A stretch of 57,158 nt of DNA from Pseudobdellovibrionaceae bacterium (GCA_018663505.1 JABJQG010000045.1:1-57158), one strand, 5' to 3'; positions 17,588 through 26,869 are shown, numbered from the stretch's first letter. A program made the numbers and translations. Notes: generated from the letters alone by a model not told the origin.

Positions 17588-17768
17588 AACTAAATTAACC
17601 TTTGTTGTAATAAACTCATTGCTGCTGCTGATAGCTTGTTATATCAGGATATCAAATGGACTATGATAATATCATGATTTAGTCAAAAATTTTGCATTAC
17701 TCTACTTACTTGAAATTTAGTAATAAAAGTATTGGCTAACTTGTAGAAATTTCATAGAGAATTATATG

Positions 17769-18794
17769 TTAAATTACATTTAAGCTTACGCGCAGCTCAT
17801 TACTTTTTTTCTCAATTCCAGAATCAAGTTCAACCAAGCTACCACGGGCTATGCGTTGTGCATTTTTATACTTTTTAAGCCAACTTAAAAATTCTCTTTC
17901 ATTGGATCGGCAAACCGCTTGTTTGGTTTTCCCTTTTTCTTTTTGCGTATCACCAATCACACGGCCAAGTCCTGCATTCTTATTTCTATGTACTTTACTG
18001 GCGATGAGGTAAGAAAAAGTAAGAGATCGGTTGGTCATAGGTAGTTTTTCTTCAAAGTCTAACCATGGCTTTGGCATTTGTATGTGTATGCGTTGGTGAC
18101 ACCAATCTTTTTTAGATTCATGTAGCAAGGCACAGGGGAGTTGGTGAGTACAAGGGGCTAGGATTTCATATTTATTTTCAATAAGCTGTTCTCTGAGCTC
18201 TTGTAGTCTTCGGCCGTAATATTGGGTGGAAGGTTCCAAAATAATTAAAGTTTCAAAATCAAAAAGCCACGGTGGAGTTTGTTTGAGTTCATTTAAAGAA
18301 TACGTAAAAATTCCAGTTTTCTTTTTATTGTTAGCAGTGAGTTGATTTTCCCACTGAATTGGTTGGTTGATATTGAGGTCATTGAGTAAAGATTGATGAA
18401 GCTTTATGGCTAAATTATTAACCTCAACACATGTTAAATTTTTAAATGCTAATTTTAGTAAATGACTAGCTATAGAAAATGTACCTGGACCACTACCGAA
18501 ATCCACAATGTCACTGTTTTCTTGAATAATTGATTTCAATTCGTTTTCTAGAGAAAGTATGCGCATAAGATTAAGCGGAAAGAAATAAGCCAAATAAGCG
18601 GCCTGATATTTTTTATCGTCCCACAATGTTGTTTTGGTGGTGTTCTGATTAAAGTGGTCACTGAGGCTAATCACGGCATTTTTAAGTTCTTTACTGTTCC
18701 AAGGCAAACCATATGTGTCTAGTTGCCGAGTTATAGATTCAAATACGGGTTCAGGAAACAAATAGGCATCTTGGGCTAAATAATTAATGTTCAT
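17769..18794 (-). CDS. Rsm22-family small-ribosomal-subunit methyltransferase-like protein
   Basis: 341 residues. SAM-site motif DFGSGPGTFSIA (about 95-106) is followed by LIILEPSTQYYGRRL. The Cys-containing signature APCTHQLPCALL...DWCH follows, then a later KQAVCRS. This is the Rsm22/METTL17 pattern (PF09243), in which cysteines spaced like these bind an iron-sulfur cluster; a cluster here is inferred. Family members associate with the small ribosomal subunit. I prefer the ATG at 18794 over the TTG codons at 18803-18806. It overlaps the upstream GT9 gene by 11 nt, so the two are co-transcribed although functionally unrelated. Confidence 0.8.
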   Translation of the reverse strand: MNINYLAQDAYLFPEPVFESITRQLDTYGLPWNSKELKNAVISLSDHFNQNTTKTTLWDDKKYQAAYLAYFFPLNLMRILSLENELKSIIQENSDIVDFGSGPGTFSIASHLLKLAFKNLTCVEVNNLAIKLHQSLLNDLNINQPIQWENQLTANNKKKTGIFTYSLNELKQTPPWLFDFETLIILEPSTQYYGRRLQELREQLIENKYEILAPCTHQLPCALLHESKKDWCHQRIHIQMPKPWLDFEEKLPMTNRSLTFSYLIASKVHRNKNAGLGRVIGDTQKEKGKTKQAVCRSNEREFLSWLKKYKNAQRIARGSLVELDSGIEKKSNELRVSLNVI

Positions 18795-19809
18795 TGGCTT
18801 CAACAAGTTCTAAAAATGTTAGGTAAACTCTATCTACACTTAAGTGGGCCATAATATCTTTTGAGCTATTATCAGGATCAAACTCTGGGGTTACATGGGC
18901 TGTACAAGCTCCTCTTGGTGACCAGCGAGTGGAGCCTTCGACTTTTATGGGACTGTAAAGTCCTAAAGTGGGTGTCCCCGTAGATGCAGCTAAGTGAACT
19001 ACTCCTGTGGATGGGGCCACAACACCCTTTGCTTGCTCTAAAATACAAATCAGCTCAGAAGTATCCAGTTTTTCGTTAAGCCAAATCAAATTTTTATGTT
19101 CATCCAGGGCTAACTGTAATGGCGCTAAGTACTGTCTGTCACCCGCAGTACCAGTTATAGCTACCTTGTGGTGTGTGAGTAGTTTTTTAATAAATTGAAT
19201 ATAGTGTGAGCAAGGCCAATTCAGTGCAGAGGACCTCATTCCAGGGTGCACAACGATATACTGCTTCGCAGTTAAATTGTGTTTTTTTACAATCTCTTGG
19301 TTATTACAAGTGAGTTTTAGAGAATTACCATCCTCCATTTTAGAAGCATCATGTAGTCCCTTAGTCAGTTTAGCTCGCAAAAAACCTCGTTTTAAAAGCC
19401 TCAAATTATAAATATACTCATGGTAAACAGCTTCACTGCGACTTTGTCGAATTCCATAATTAAAAAATAAAAAAGAATGCCACTGGCTAAGGCGTCCTAC
19501 TCTAACAGAGACTCCAGCCAACCAAACAGCTAAACTAATCCACCAAGGTGCATAAAAAACCACAACAGCTTTTGGCGACATGTTTTTAATTAAACCAATG
19601 GTATCTTTAAAAGTCTTCCACGAAAAATCCAAAGATAATTCAGTAAATTTTCTTTGTGGCGAACTGTGTTCGGGAATAAAGCCCATTCCTTTATTTATAA
19701 ACCAATGCGAAGAAGAGTTTTTCAGTAAATCACAACTATCAACAGGGAGGGTGAGAACAAGGTCTCCAATACGGTCCATGCGAATTAATAAATAATCAGC
19801 TTTAATCAT
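18784..19809 (-). CDS. Glycosyltransferase family 9 (LPS heptosyltransferase-like)
   Basis: 341 residues. It starts with the GT9 opening YLLIRMDRIGDLVLTLPV. The donor-binding half has VVHPGMRSSALNWP, VAITGTAGDRQY and the family signature GVVAPSTGVVHLAASTGTP ending in LGLYSP. GT9 enzymes transfer ADP-L-glycero-D-manno-heptose or related sugars onto the LPS core at the cytoplasmic face of the inner membrane. A heptose-7-phosphate kinase gene at 29342 fits the same pathway. The exact acceptor cannot be told. It shares an operon with the Rsm22-like gene downstream. Confidence 0.85.
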   Translation of the reverse strand: MIKADYLLIRMDRIGDLVLTLPVDSCDLLKNSSSHWFINKGMGFIPEHSSPQRKFTELSLDFSWKTFKDTIGLIKNMSPKAVVVFYAPWWISLAVWLAGVSVRVGRLSQWHSFLFFNYGIRQSRSEAVYHEYIYNLRLLKRGFLRAKLTKGLHDASKMEDGNSLKLTCNNQEIVKKHNLTAKQYIVVHPGMRSSALNWPCSHYIQFIKKLLTHHKVAITGTAGDRQYLAPLQLALDEHKNLIWLNEKLDTSELICILEQAKGVVAPSTGVVHLAASTGTPTLGLYSPIKVEGSTRWSPRGACTAHVTPEFDPDNSSKDIMAHLSVDRVYLTFLELVEANEH

Positions 19810-19852
19810 GAAATGTACTTTATAGGAGATTACTAAATTGTTTAAGTGATTT

Positions 19853-22720
19853 CTAACTGTTTATGTTTATTTGTCCCCAGCCATCGCAAGAGCAAAATAA
19901 ATTTTTGTCACCATAAGCGTTATCTACTCGTCCAACAGGTGGCCAGTATTTATTGTCTTTCACCCAAGCCAGTGGGTAAAAGGCTTCCGCCGGTGTGTAG
20001 GCATGTTCCCAAGGTTGGTCCACAAAGTGGCTTGCTGTGTGTGGTGAGTTGACCAAAACATTATCTTCTTTTGACTTTTTACCATCTAGAATTTCTTGAA
20101 TTTCAAACCTAATGTGAATTAAAGCTTCGCAAAATCGATCAAGCTCTTCTTTGGACTCACTTTCTGTGGGCTCAATCATAAGTGTTCCTGCCACTGGCCA
20201 AGACATTGTTGGGGCATGAAAACCATAATCCATAAGGCGCTTAGCTATATCATCCACAGAGACCCCTGCAGATGCTTTAAACTGACGTACATCAATGATG
20301 CATTCGTGAGCTACAAAGCCTTTATTGCCTTTATACAAAATAGGGAAATGTGGTTCTAATTTTTTAGCAATATAATTGGCATTTAATATTGCAACTTGAG
20401 ATGATTTTTTTAAGCCCTCTGCGCCTAATAAAGAACAAAATGCCCAAGAGATAGGTAATATGCTAGCGCTACCATAAGGAGCTGCCGATACGGCACCCAC
20501 GCCCTGATTTTCAGAGCAAGGAATCACATCATGGCCAGGTAAAAAAGCTTTGAGGTGTTCACGAACACCAATTGGTCCAACGCCCGGTCCACCGCCCCCA
20601 TGAGGGATGGAAAAAGTTTTATGTAAATTTAGATGAGATACATCTGATCCAAATATGCCAGGTTTAGCTATGCCCATGAGAGCATTTAAGTTGGCTCCAT
20701 CAAGGTAAACTTGTCCACCAAATTCATGGATAATATTACAAATTTCCACAATACCAGACTCAAAGACTCCATGAGTGGAAGGGTACGTGATCATTAAAGA
20801 GGATAAGTTTTCTTTATGTTGTTCTGCTTTTAGTCTTAAATCTTCAATATTAATATTTCCATCCTCGTCACACTGTACGGGGATCACTTGTAGTCCAGCT
20901 AAAGCCGCGCTGGCAGGATTAGTACCATGAGCTGATGTTGGAATAAGGCAAATCTTACGATGTCCCTCTTTATTTGACTCATGATATTTTTGAATGACCA
21001 ACAGTCCGGCATACTCCCCTTGAGATCCAGCGTTAGGCTGGAATGAGATTGCCGAGTATCCTGTGATTTCACAAAGCCAAGACTCTAGATCTTGAATAAG
21101 TTCATCGTAACCTAAAGCTTGGTTTTTGGGCACAAAGGGATGAAGCTGAGAAAAGGGGGCCCAAGTAACAGGGGTCATTTCTGTGGCAGCATTCAGTTTC
21201 ATTGTGCAAGAGCCTAATGGAATCATGGAGTGTGTTAAAGAAATATCTTTTTTCTCTAAACGGTAAATATACCGCATCATTTCAGTTTCAGAGTGATATT
21301 TGTTAAATACACTATGTTCTAAAAATAGAGACGTTCGTGTATTAGAAATTTTTTGCTGATGTTCAGTATTTAGTTGAGCATCACTTTTTTTAATGGCTTC
21401 AGCAAAAGCCTCTAGAACAAGATTTAATGTTTCCATATCTGTAGTTTCATCAATGGAAATACGAATCTGATTTTTAAAAAAATAATTAAGGTTAATAGAC
21501 TTACTTAAACAACTCTTTTGGATGGCTGTTTTTTGTTTATCAGTGACCTCAATGCTTAGGGTGTCAAAGAAGTTTGAGTTTAGAATTTTATAATTAAGTT
21601 TGCCAAGAGCCTCGTAAAGGAGAGCTGTTTTATTAAACACGATCTTAGCAATATTTCTAAGGCCATCAGGGCCATGGTAAACAGCATACATAGAGGCCAA
21701 TACGGCTAGTAGAACCTGTGAAGTACAAATATTGGATGTGGCTTTTTCTCTACGGATATGCTGCTCGCGAGTTTGTAATGATAGCCTCAGTGCCGGTTGG
21801 TTTAAGCTATCTTTGGAGATCCCGATGATACGACCGGGGAGATTTCTTTTAAATTCTGTTTTTGTGGCCATGTAACCAGCATGTGGTCCACCAAATCCTA
21901 AGGGGACACCGAAGCGCTGAGTACTGCCTACAACGATATCCGCTCCCCATTCTCCTGGAGGCGTTAATATACAAAGGGACAAAATATCCGCAACAGCAAT
22001 GACTAGTGCGCCACTGTCATGAGCATTTTTTGTGAAATCAGAATAATCACAAATAGATCCACTAGCTGTTGGGTAGGAAACAATATAGGCATAGGCATTT
22101 TCTGTGCTCACATCAATTTTATCATAATTACCAACCACAACCTGAATATCTAGAGGAAGTGCACGGGTTTTAATGACTGATAATGTTTGTGGAAAAATAT
22201 TTTCATCCACAAATATTTTTTGAACCTTATGTTGTCTTAAAAACTTTCTTTGCACGCCAAGGGCCATAGTCATTGCTTCAGCAGCAGCCGTGGCCTCATC
22301 TAAAAGAGAGGCATTGGCCATTTCCATGCCTGTTATTTCTTGAACCATGGTTTGGAAGTTAATTAACGCCTCCATACGCCCTTGAGAAATTTCAGCCTGA
22401 TATGGAGTGTATGCGGTGTACCAACTTGGGTTTTCAAAAACACTTCTTTGGATCACTTTTGGCAAATGAGCAGGATAATAACCTTGGCCAATAAGGGGCG
22501 TAAAAACTTGATTTCTATTTGCCACCTCTTCAGCCATTTTTAGAAACTCATTTTCAGTAAGCCCATGGGGGAGATTGAGGTTTTGATCATTAATAATATT
22601 ATCAGGCACACAAGTGGAACTCAGCTCATCTAAAGACTTAAGTTTTAGATCGCTGAGCATACTTTTTATATCTGATTCCCTGGGTCCAATATGGCGACTA
22701 GAAAATGATGTTTCTTGCAT
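19853..22720 (-). CDS. gcvP: Glycine dehydrogenase (decarboxylating), P protein
   Basis: 955 residues, the usual length of the single-chain P protein (about 957 in E. coli). It decarboxylates glycine with PLP and passes the aminomethyl group to lipoyl-GcvH. The opening RHIGPRESDIKSML, the internal LLDEATAAAEAM, and the PLP-lysine region LNLHKTFSIPHGGGGPG (Lys about 698) are all present. So are the pseudo-duplicated halves. gcvT and gcvH are not adjacent. The ATG lies 6 nt after the stop of the lysine-rich protein gene upstream, so the two are probably co-transcribed. Confidence 0.96.
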   Translation of the reverse strand: MQETSFSSRHIGPRESDIKSMLSDLKLKSLDELSSTCVPDNIINDQNLNLPHGLTENEFLKMAEEVANRNQVFTPLIGQGYYPAHLPKVIQRSVFENPSWYTAYTPYQAEISQGRMEALINFQTMVQEITGMEMANASLLDEATAAAEAMTMALGVQRKFLRQHKVQKIFVDENIFPQTLSVIKTRALPLDIQVVVGNYDKIDVSTENAYAYIVSYPTASGSICDYSDFTKNAHDSGALVIAVADILSLCILTPPGEWGADIVVGSTQRFGVPLGFGGPHAGYMATKTEFKRNLPGRIIGISKDSLNQPALRLSLQTREQHIRREKATSNICTSQVLLAVLASMYAVYHGPDGLRNIAKIVFNKTALLYEALGKLNYKILNSNFFDTLSIEVTDKQKTAIQKSCLSKSINLNYFFKNQIRISIDETTDMETLNLVLEAFAEAIKKSDAQLNTEHQQKISNTRTSLFLEHSVFNKYHSETEMMRYIYRLEKKDISLTHSMIPLGSCTMKLNAATEMTPVTWAPFSQLHPFVPKNQALGYDELIQDLESWLCEITGYSAISFQPNAGSQGEYAGLLVIQKYHESNKEGHRKICLIPTSAHGTNPASAALAGLQVIPVQCDEDGNINIEDLRLKAEQHKENLSSLMITYPSTHGVFESGIVEICNIIHEFGGQVYLDGANLNALMGIAKPGIFGSDVSHLNLHKTFSIPHGGGGPGVGPIGVREHLKAFLPGHDVIPCSENQGVGAVSAAPYGSASILPISWAFCSLLGAEGLKKSSQVAILNANYIAKKLEPHFPILYKGNKGFVAHECIIDVRQFKASAGVSVDDIAKRLMDYGFHAPTMSWPVAGTLMIEPTESESKEELDRFCEALIHIRFEIQEILDGKKSKEDNVLVNSPHTASHFVDQPWEHAYTPAEAFYPLAWVKDNKYWPPVGRVDNAYGDKNLFCSCDGWGQININS

Positions 22721-22726
22721 AGTAGT

Positions 22727-23239
22727 TTAGGCCTTTTTAGTAGCTTTCTTTTTTGTACTGCTAGATGCTTTTTTGGTAGTTTTTTTCTTAGCCACTTTTT
22801 TCTTTGTAGCAGTAGCTTTCTTTTTAGATTTAGCTTTAGATTTCTTAGCAGTAACAGAAACTCTAATATCAGTTTTTCCCACTTTTTTCTTAAAAGAATC
22901 TGTTGTTTTTTTCAGTTTTTTCTTTTGTGCGTCAGCCTTCTTTTTAACAGAATTAATTGTTTTTTTAGCATCTTTTTTAACGCTTTGAAGAGTTTTTAAG
23001 GACTTGGAAACTTCCTTATCAATTTGCTTCTGAACACGTGTAATAGATTTTAGAATGTCATTGTACTGTTTTTCTAGAGATTTGATTCTCTTCTTTGCCG
23101 TGGGGCTGAGGTACGAGTTTACGTCAAATTTAGAAATTTCAGTGCCAAGCTTATTTAATTCAGACTTTAAGCTCTCAACATCATTAATTTTTAATATTTC
23201 TGCTTTTAATTTATCCCAATATAATTTCTTTTTTGGCAT
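22727..23239 (-). CDS. Histone H1-like lysine-rich protein with N-terminal coiled coil
   Basis: 170 residues. Residues 1-75 are a charged helical, coiled-coil-like segment (KRIKSLEKQYNDILKSI). From about 80 onward the chain is extremely Lys-rich, ending in Ala/Thr/Lys repeats such as KKKATATKKKVAKKK and TKKKATKKA. This resembles eukaryotic H1 tails and bacterial H1-like nucleoid proteins (HctA, AlgP, Bordetella BpH1). DNA or RNA binding and nucleoid condensation are likely but inferred. AAAGGA lies about 8 nt before the ATG. It precedes gcvP by 6 nt. Low-complexity composition makes homology unreliable. Confidence 0.7.
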   Translation of the reverse strand: MPKKKLYWDKLKAEILKINDVESLKSELNKLGTEISKFDVNSYLSPTAKKRIKSLEKQYNDILKSITRVQKQIDKEVSKSLKTLQSVKKDAKKTINSVKKKADAQKKKLKKTTDSFKKKVGKTDIRVSVTAKKSKAKSKKKATATKKKVAKKKTTKKASSSTKKKATKKA

Positions 23240-23359
23240 TTTAGATCCTTTATTATAGGTTGTTAAGAGTGAAAACTACTTTCCCATGCAAGATGGCATT
23301 TTTTGCAAGGAAGTCAAGCTTAATGCCAAAAAACAAATCATTATATGAGGCTTATTTGT

Positions 23360-24664
23360 ATGACAGCGAACAACACATATCCAGAGGCTCCTAAGGGCTG
23401 TTATTCCCTCAGCCGATTAAAGTTTAAAGGCCCTGAATTGAATAAGTTTTGGGTGGGTGGAGAAGTCTTTTTATCTAATGGTGATCTCGTGGGCTTAAAA
23501 AATATGGAATTCCAAAAAATATGGCCTTTACCAGAAGGTAATCAGGGATTTCAAGCCTTGCTCCTAGGAGACCATGTTGCCTTAAATATCCATGATGGAG
23601 AGGTTGTGGAATACAAGCTGCTAACCAGAGCTCGCTGTGAAAAACAAGAAGATCAGTCTAGCTTACCTGAAGCTCCTCACCGGCCAATTATAAATAATTT
23701 ATATAATGCTCAAGTCTCTCAAAAGTGGAGTCAATTTTTAGCATTGTTGAGGTCTTTTTTTAAAGAACGTGGAATGTTAGAAGTGGAGACCCCTTCGCTT
23801 GTGGTTTGCCCAGGCTCTGAACCTACTCTTGATTATTTTGAAACAAAATTTTTTTTGCAAAGTAAGAGTCAGCCTTTCTTCCTGCCAACAAGTCCCGAAT
23901 TGCACCTTAAAAAAATGATCAGTGCAGGCTGGAGTGATATTTATGAAATAAAAAAATGTTACCGCAACAATGAGATAGGCGTCCACCATCAGCCCGAATT
24001 TTGGATGTTAGAATTTTATAGAAGTTATGCTAACCTTGAGCTTATAGAATTGGAATTTCAAGAATTATTTGATTATTTATATGCTCAAAAATTCCTTTTA
24101 TCGCCCTTAGGTTCTATTACTAAAATCACCATGGCAGATTTATTCAAAACACATGTGAATTTTAATCTCTCTCCGCAAACTAGCAAAGAGCAGCTTTATC
24201 AGTTAGCCACCCGTCTAAAATTAACAGTACATAGAGAAAATGACAGCTGGGATGATTTATTTTTTTATATATTTGTGGATTTCATCGAACCAAAAATAGA
24301 AAAAATAAGCGGGCCTGTTTTAATTTATAATTATCCACCATCTCAGGCGGCACTTGCTCGCTTGACCAGGGAGGGTTGGGCTGATCGTTTTGAGATTTAC
24401 ATTAATGGTTTGGAAATCGCCAATGCATTTCATGAGCTAAACGACCCCCATGAACAGGAGGCAAGGCTCAATAAGGATCAAAAAGAGAGGCTGCGTCTTG
24501 GAAAAGCGCCATTTGTGATGGATCACGATTTTTTACAAGCTCTTAAAAATGGTCTTCCACCCTGTTCGGGCGTGGCAGTTGGGCTGGAGCGGTTGTTCAT
24601 GGCTTTGCATGGAATCCCTAAGATACAGTCCCTGAAGCCTTTTCCTTTGAATGCTCCAGAATGA
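23360..24664 (+). CDS. epmA: EF-P lysine ligase EpmA-like, with N-terminal extension
   Basis: 434 residues; the C-terminal 310 or so match EpmA/GenX/PoxA, a class II lysyl-tRNA-synthetase paralogue that attaches (R)-beta-lysine to elongation factor P. Matching segments are GMLEVETPSLVVCPGSEP, the motif 2 region YEIKKCYRNNEIGVHHQPEF, the stretch PPSQAALARL, then EIANAFHELNDPHEQEAR, and motif 3 GVAVGLERLFMALHG. E. coli EpmA is 325 residues and starts near residue 110 here. The extra N-terminus is unassigned; it is beta-rich (FWVGGEVFLSNGDLVGL) and could be an OB-like domain. GAGG at 23347-23350 supports the ATG at 23360. epmB and efp are not in the window. Confidence 0.85.
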   Translation: MTANNTYPEAPKGCYSLSRLKFKGPELNKFWVGGEVFLSNGDLVGLKNMEFQKIWPLPEGNQGFQALLLGDHVALNIHDGEVVEYKLLTRARCEKQEDQSSLPEAPHRPIINNLYNAQVSQKWSQFLALLRSFFKERGMLEVETPSLVVCPGSEPTLDYFETKFFLQSKSQPFFLPTSPELHLKKMISAGWSDIYEIKKCYRNNEIGVHHQPEFWMLEFYRSYANLELIELEFQELFDYLYAQKFLLSPLGSITKITMADLFKTHVNFNLSPQTSKEQLYQLATRLKLTVHRENDSWDDLFFYIFVDFIEPKIEKISGPVLIYNYPPSQAALARLTREGWADRFEIYINGLEIANAFHELNDPHEQEARLNKDQKERLRLGKAPFVMDHDFLQALKNGLPPCSGVAVGLERLFMALHGIPKIQSLKPFPLNAPE

Positions 24665-24703
24665 TCACATGTGTCATTCGTGTTTGTGAAATCCACTGGC
24701 ACC
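24660..24703. repeat. Palindrome at the epmA stop and a nearby REP half-site
   Basis: AATGATCACATGTGTCATT (24660-24678) is a palindrome with one bulged T and includes the epmA stop. CTGGCACC at 24696-24703 equals one half of the REP-like palindrome seen at 5986. Neither has a T tract. Their roles are unclear. Confidence 0.3.
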
Positions 24704-24726
24704 ATGGGCCAGAAAATCATATGGGT

Positions 24727-24756
24727 TTGAATTTATTGGTGAATTGAGTTTACAAT
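24727..24756 (+). promoter_or_regulatory. Sigma-70-type promoter for the HU/IHF gene
   Basis: TTGAAT at 24727-24732 and TACAAT at 24751-24756 are separated by 18 nt, placing the start of transcription near 24763, about 33 nt before the ATG at 24796. Confidence 0.55.
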
Positions 24757-24795
24757 TAGTTAATACTTTCAATGCGTTAGATGAAGGGAAAAAGT

Positions 24796-25089
24796 ATGAC
24801 TAAAGCGGATTTAATAAACCTCATTTCTGAGAGATCAGGAATCACAAGAGTTAAGGCCGAAACAGTGGTAAACACAATTTTTGATTCTATGGTTGAAGCT
24901 CTCATGAAAAATGATCGTATTGAAATTCGCGGATTTGGATCATTTGTTAATCGTGATTATGGTGCTTACCAGGGAAGAAACCCAAGAACTGGTCAAGTGA
25001 TTAACGTTGCAGAAAAAAGGCTTCCATTTTTTAAGGTGGGTAAAGAACTTAAAGAAGAAATCAACGCAGCCATTCCTACTGATTCATAA
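24796..25089 (+). CDS. HU/IHF-family DNA-bending protein
   Basis: 97 residues: MTKADLINLISERSGITRVKAE, then the arm region with IEIRGFGSFVNRDYGAYQGRNPRTG, which is diagnostic of HU/IHF. The proline-containing beta arm GRNPRTGQ wraps and bends DNA. The YQGRNPRTG variant is closer to IHF-like integration host factor subunits and to delta-proteobacterial HU than to E. coli HupA. AAGGGA precedes the ATG at 24796, so I rejected the longer frame from 24781. It is probably monocistronic and converges on the GT4 gene. Confidence 0.93.
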   Translation: MTKADLINLISERSGITRVKAETVVNTIFDSMVEALMKNDRIEIRGFGSFVNRDYGAYQGRNPRTGQVINVAEKRLPFFKVGKELKEEINAAIPTDS

Positions 25090-25122
25090 CAGGCTAAATC
25101 TTAGGGTCCGTACCTAGTGAAA

Positions 25123-26388
25123 TTAGTTATGCGCAATGATTTTCTTATAGGCTGTAAGGGTTTGCTTTACCATTTTATCAATATCAAATAAATCCATGAT
25201 TTTTTTACGGGCGCGTTCACCAATGGTTTGAGCAGATATTTTTTCATCTAATATTTTAATAATAAGCTGCGATAGAAAATTAATGTCGGCTGGGCGAATT
25301 AAAAAGCCATCAATGCCGTCTTCAACAATGGAAGATATGGGGCTCACTTCAGAACCTATAATCACTTTTTTTTGAGCCATCGCTTCTAAGGTATTTGGTT
25401 CAAACCCTGTGGTACGAGAACTAATATTTATAAAAATATCACTAAGACTAATGTACTCAGTTAGGTCGTCTTGAGAGAGGTCACCTGTAAATATTACCTT
25501 TGATCCCAGTGCTAATTGTAAAACTTCAAATTCAATTTCTTTTTTAAGGGGGCCATGACCAATAATAATAAGTCGAGCAGCGGGCTTTTTTATGGAGACT
25601 TTTTCAAAAGCTCTAATAATGACTTTAAGTTCTTCAAACTCAGCCATATCAGTAATAGTAACAGCCACTTTGTTTTGCGACGATAAATTTAACTGATTCA
25701 TCAACTGCTCTGTTTTCTCTACTGGTGGAAGCTGGCCAATATCAATTCCGTAAGGCAGTAGAAAGGTTTTTTTCTCAGGGTAAAGATAATATCGCTCTAG
25801 CAATAAACCCTGTTGAGGAGATGTGACAAAAATACCATCGGCAGATTTTACAATGCTACGGTCGCCGCTATAGTAGTAAGTGAGAAATCTAAAAAATATG
25901 GATAATGAAATCTTTAAAATACTGAGTGCAGATTCTTGTGCGCGACCTGAAATAGCAATAAGCTTTGAAAGCCGAATGGCGTGAATATTAAATACCACAG
26001 GTATTTTCAATTTTCTTTTATTTTTGGCAATAATAAGTCCCCAAAAGCTTAGTGAATGTACGATATCAAATTGTTTTTCACTATGAAGCTTTTTGAAAAA
26101 CTCCAGCAAAGCCTCATTGAACTGTTGGGGGTTAGTTTTTTGTAAGTGTTTTGGTAGTTTTTCTGAGTCTCCAACAAAGTAGGCATCTACGCCCTCATTT
26201 TGGAAATGAGCTTTAGCTAAACTGTTTCTCCAAGAAATAAGAGTGACTTTATGCCCCTTTTTTACCATAGAACGAGCCACTGGCCATACATACCCCTTGC
26301 GAATGGCTTTTCCAGATATGGGAAGCCGATCTGTAATAATACAAATATTCAGTTGCTCAGGTACTACTTTTTTTTTAAATGGCCACAT
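25123..26388 (-). CDS. Glycosyltransferase family 4 (GT-B)
   Basis: 421 residues. The N-terminal domain (LNICIITDRLPISGKAIRKGYVWPVARSMVKKGH) has the usual acceptor-side layout. The C-terminal nucleotide-sugar domain has AVTITDMAEFEELKVIIRAFEKV, then LIIIGHGPLKKE, and the E-x7-E motif in GFEPNTLEAMAQKKVI, with VEDGIDGFLI after it. Family 1/4 glycosyltransferases build LPS, capsule or glycolipid chains; the sugar is not predictable. It follows the Nudix gene by 14 nt and probably closes an operon with glutamate dehydrogenase, pyrD and the Nudix hydrolase. Confidence 0.85.
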   Translation of the reverse strand: MWPFKKKVVPEQLNICIITDRLPISGKAIRKGYVWPVARSMVKKGHKVTLISWRNSLAKAHFQNEGVDAYFVGDSEKLPKHLQKTNPQQFNEALLEFFKKLHSEKQFDIVHSLSFWGLIIAKNKRKLKIPVVFNIHAIRLSKLIAISGRAQESALSILKISLSIFFRFLTYYYSGDRSIVKSADGIFVTSPQQGLLLERYYLYPEKKTFLLPYGIDIGQLPPVEKTEQLMNQLNLSSQNKVAVTITDMAEFEELKVIIRAFEKVSIKKPAARLIIIGHGPLKKEIEFEVLQLALGSKVIFTGDLSQDDLTEYISLSDIFINISSRTTGFEPNTLEAMAQKKVIIGSEVSPISSIVEDGIDGFLIRPADINFLSQLIIKILDEKISAQTIGERARKKIMDLFDIDKMVKQTLTAYKKIIAHN

Positions 26389-26402
26389 ATTCTATTAAGT
26401 CC

Positions 26403-26810
26403 CTAGGATTTCAGTAGATCTTCTAACACAGCTTTGTTGGCGTCGGGTAGTTCATATTGGGTAACTTCATCTAAAGGCACCCATTTTATTTTTTCATGGT
26501 GCAAACACTTAGGCTCGCCTTTCCAGAAGGGAACTTCAAAAAATAGGAGTAAAATTCCAACATCGCCAAAAAAAGCGGTACATGTTTTTTTTATATCTCC
26601 AATTTCTGCTTCAATACCAATTTCCTCATGAAGTTCTCGTTTAAGAGCCACTTCAGGGGACTCGTCAGCTTCGATCTTTCCACCAGGAAACTCCCAGATT
26701 CCTGATAGCGATGAGCCAGCTGGCCGTTTGCCCAGCAAAATATGGCCCTCTTTGCGAATAATCGCTGCAACTACGGGGACCCATTGAGGTCTTTTTTTTC
26801 TTATACTCAT
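26403..26810 (-). CDS. MutT-like Nudix hydrolase
   Basis: 135 residues. The complete Nudix box is present: GGKIEADESPEVALKRELHEEIG (positions about 44-66), preceded by WEFPGG. The opening VPVVAAIIRKEGHILLGKRP matches MutT-type enzymes that hydrolyse oxidised nucleotides such as 8-oxo-dGTP, but other pyrimidine or sugar nucleotides are possible. The C-terminal WVPLDEVTQYELPDANKAVL is also MutT-like. It sits 59 nt behind pyrD and 14 nt ahead of the GT4 gene. Confidence 0.87.
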   Translation of the reverse strand: MSIRKKRPQWVPVVAAIIRKEGHILLGKRPAGSSLSGIWEFPGGKIEADESPEVALKRELHEEIGIEAEIGDIKKTCTAFFGDVGILLLFFEVPFWKGEPKCLHHEKIKWVPLDEVTQYELPDANKAVLEDLLKS

Positions 26811-26869
26811 ATCAACCTAACTAAAAAGTGAATAATCATATTAATGCTAATAATATTATGAGGGTTTTT

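Noticed and set aside
22715-23258. Plus-strand open frames opposite the lysine-rich gene
   Set aside because: They are Phe/Ser/Leu-rich shadows produced by the Lys-rich codons of the minus-strand gene.
23240-23260. TATAAT as a promoter for the lysine-rich protein gene
   Set aside because: It lies so close to the start that it would place RNA initiation inside or behind the ribosome site, and there is no -35 element at the right distance.
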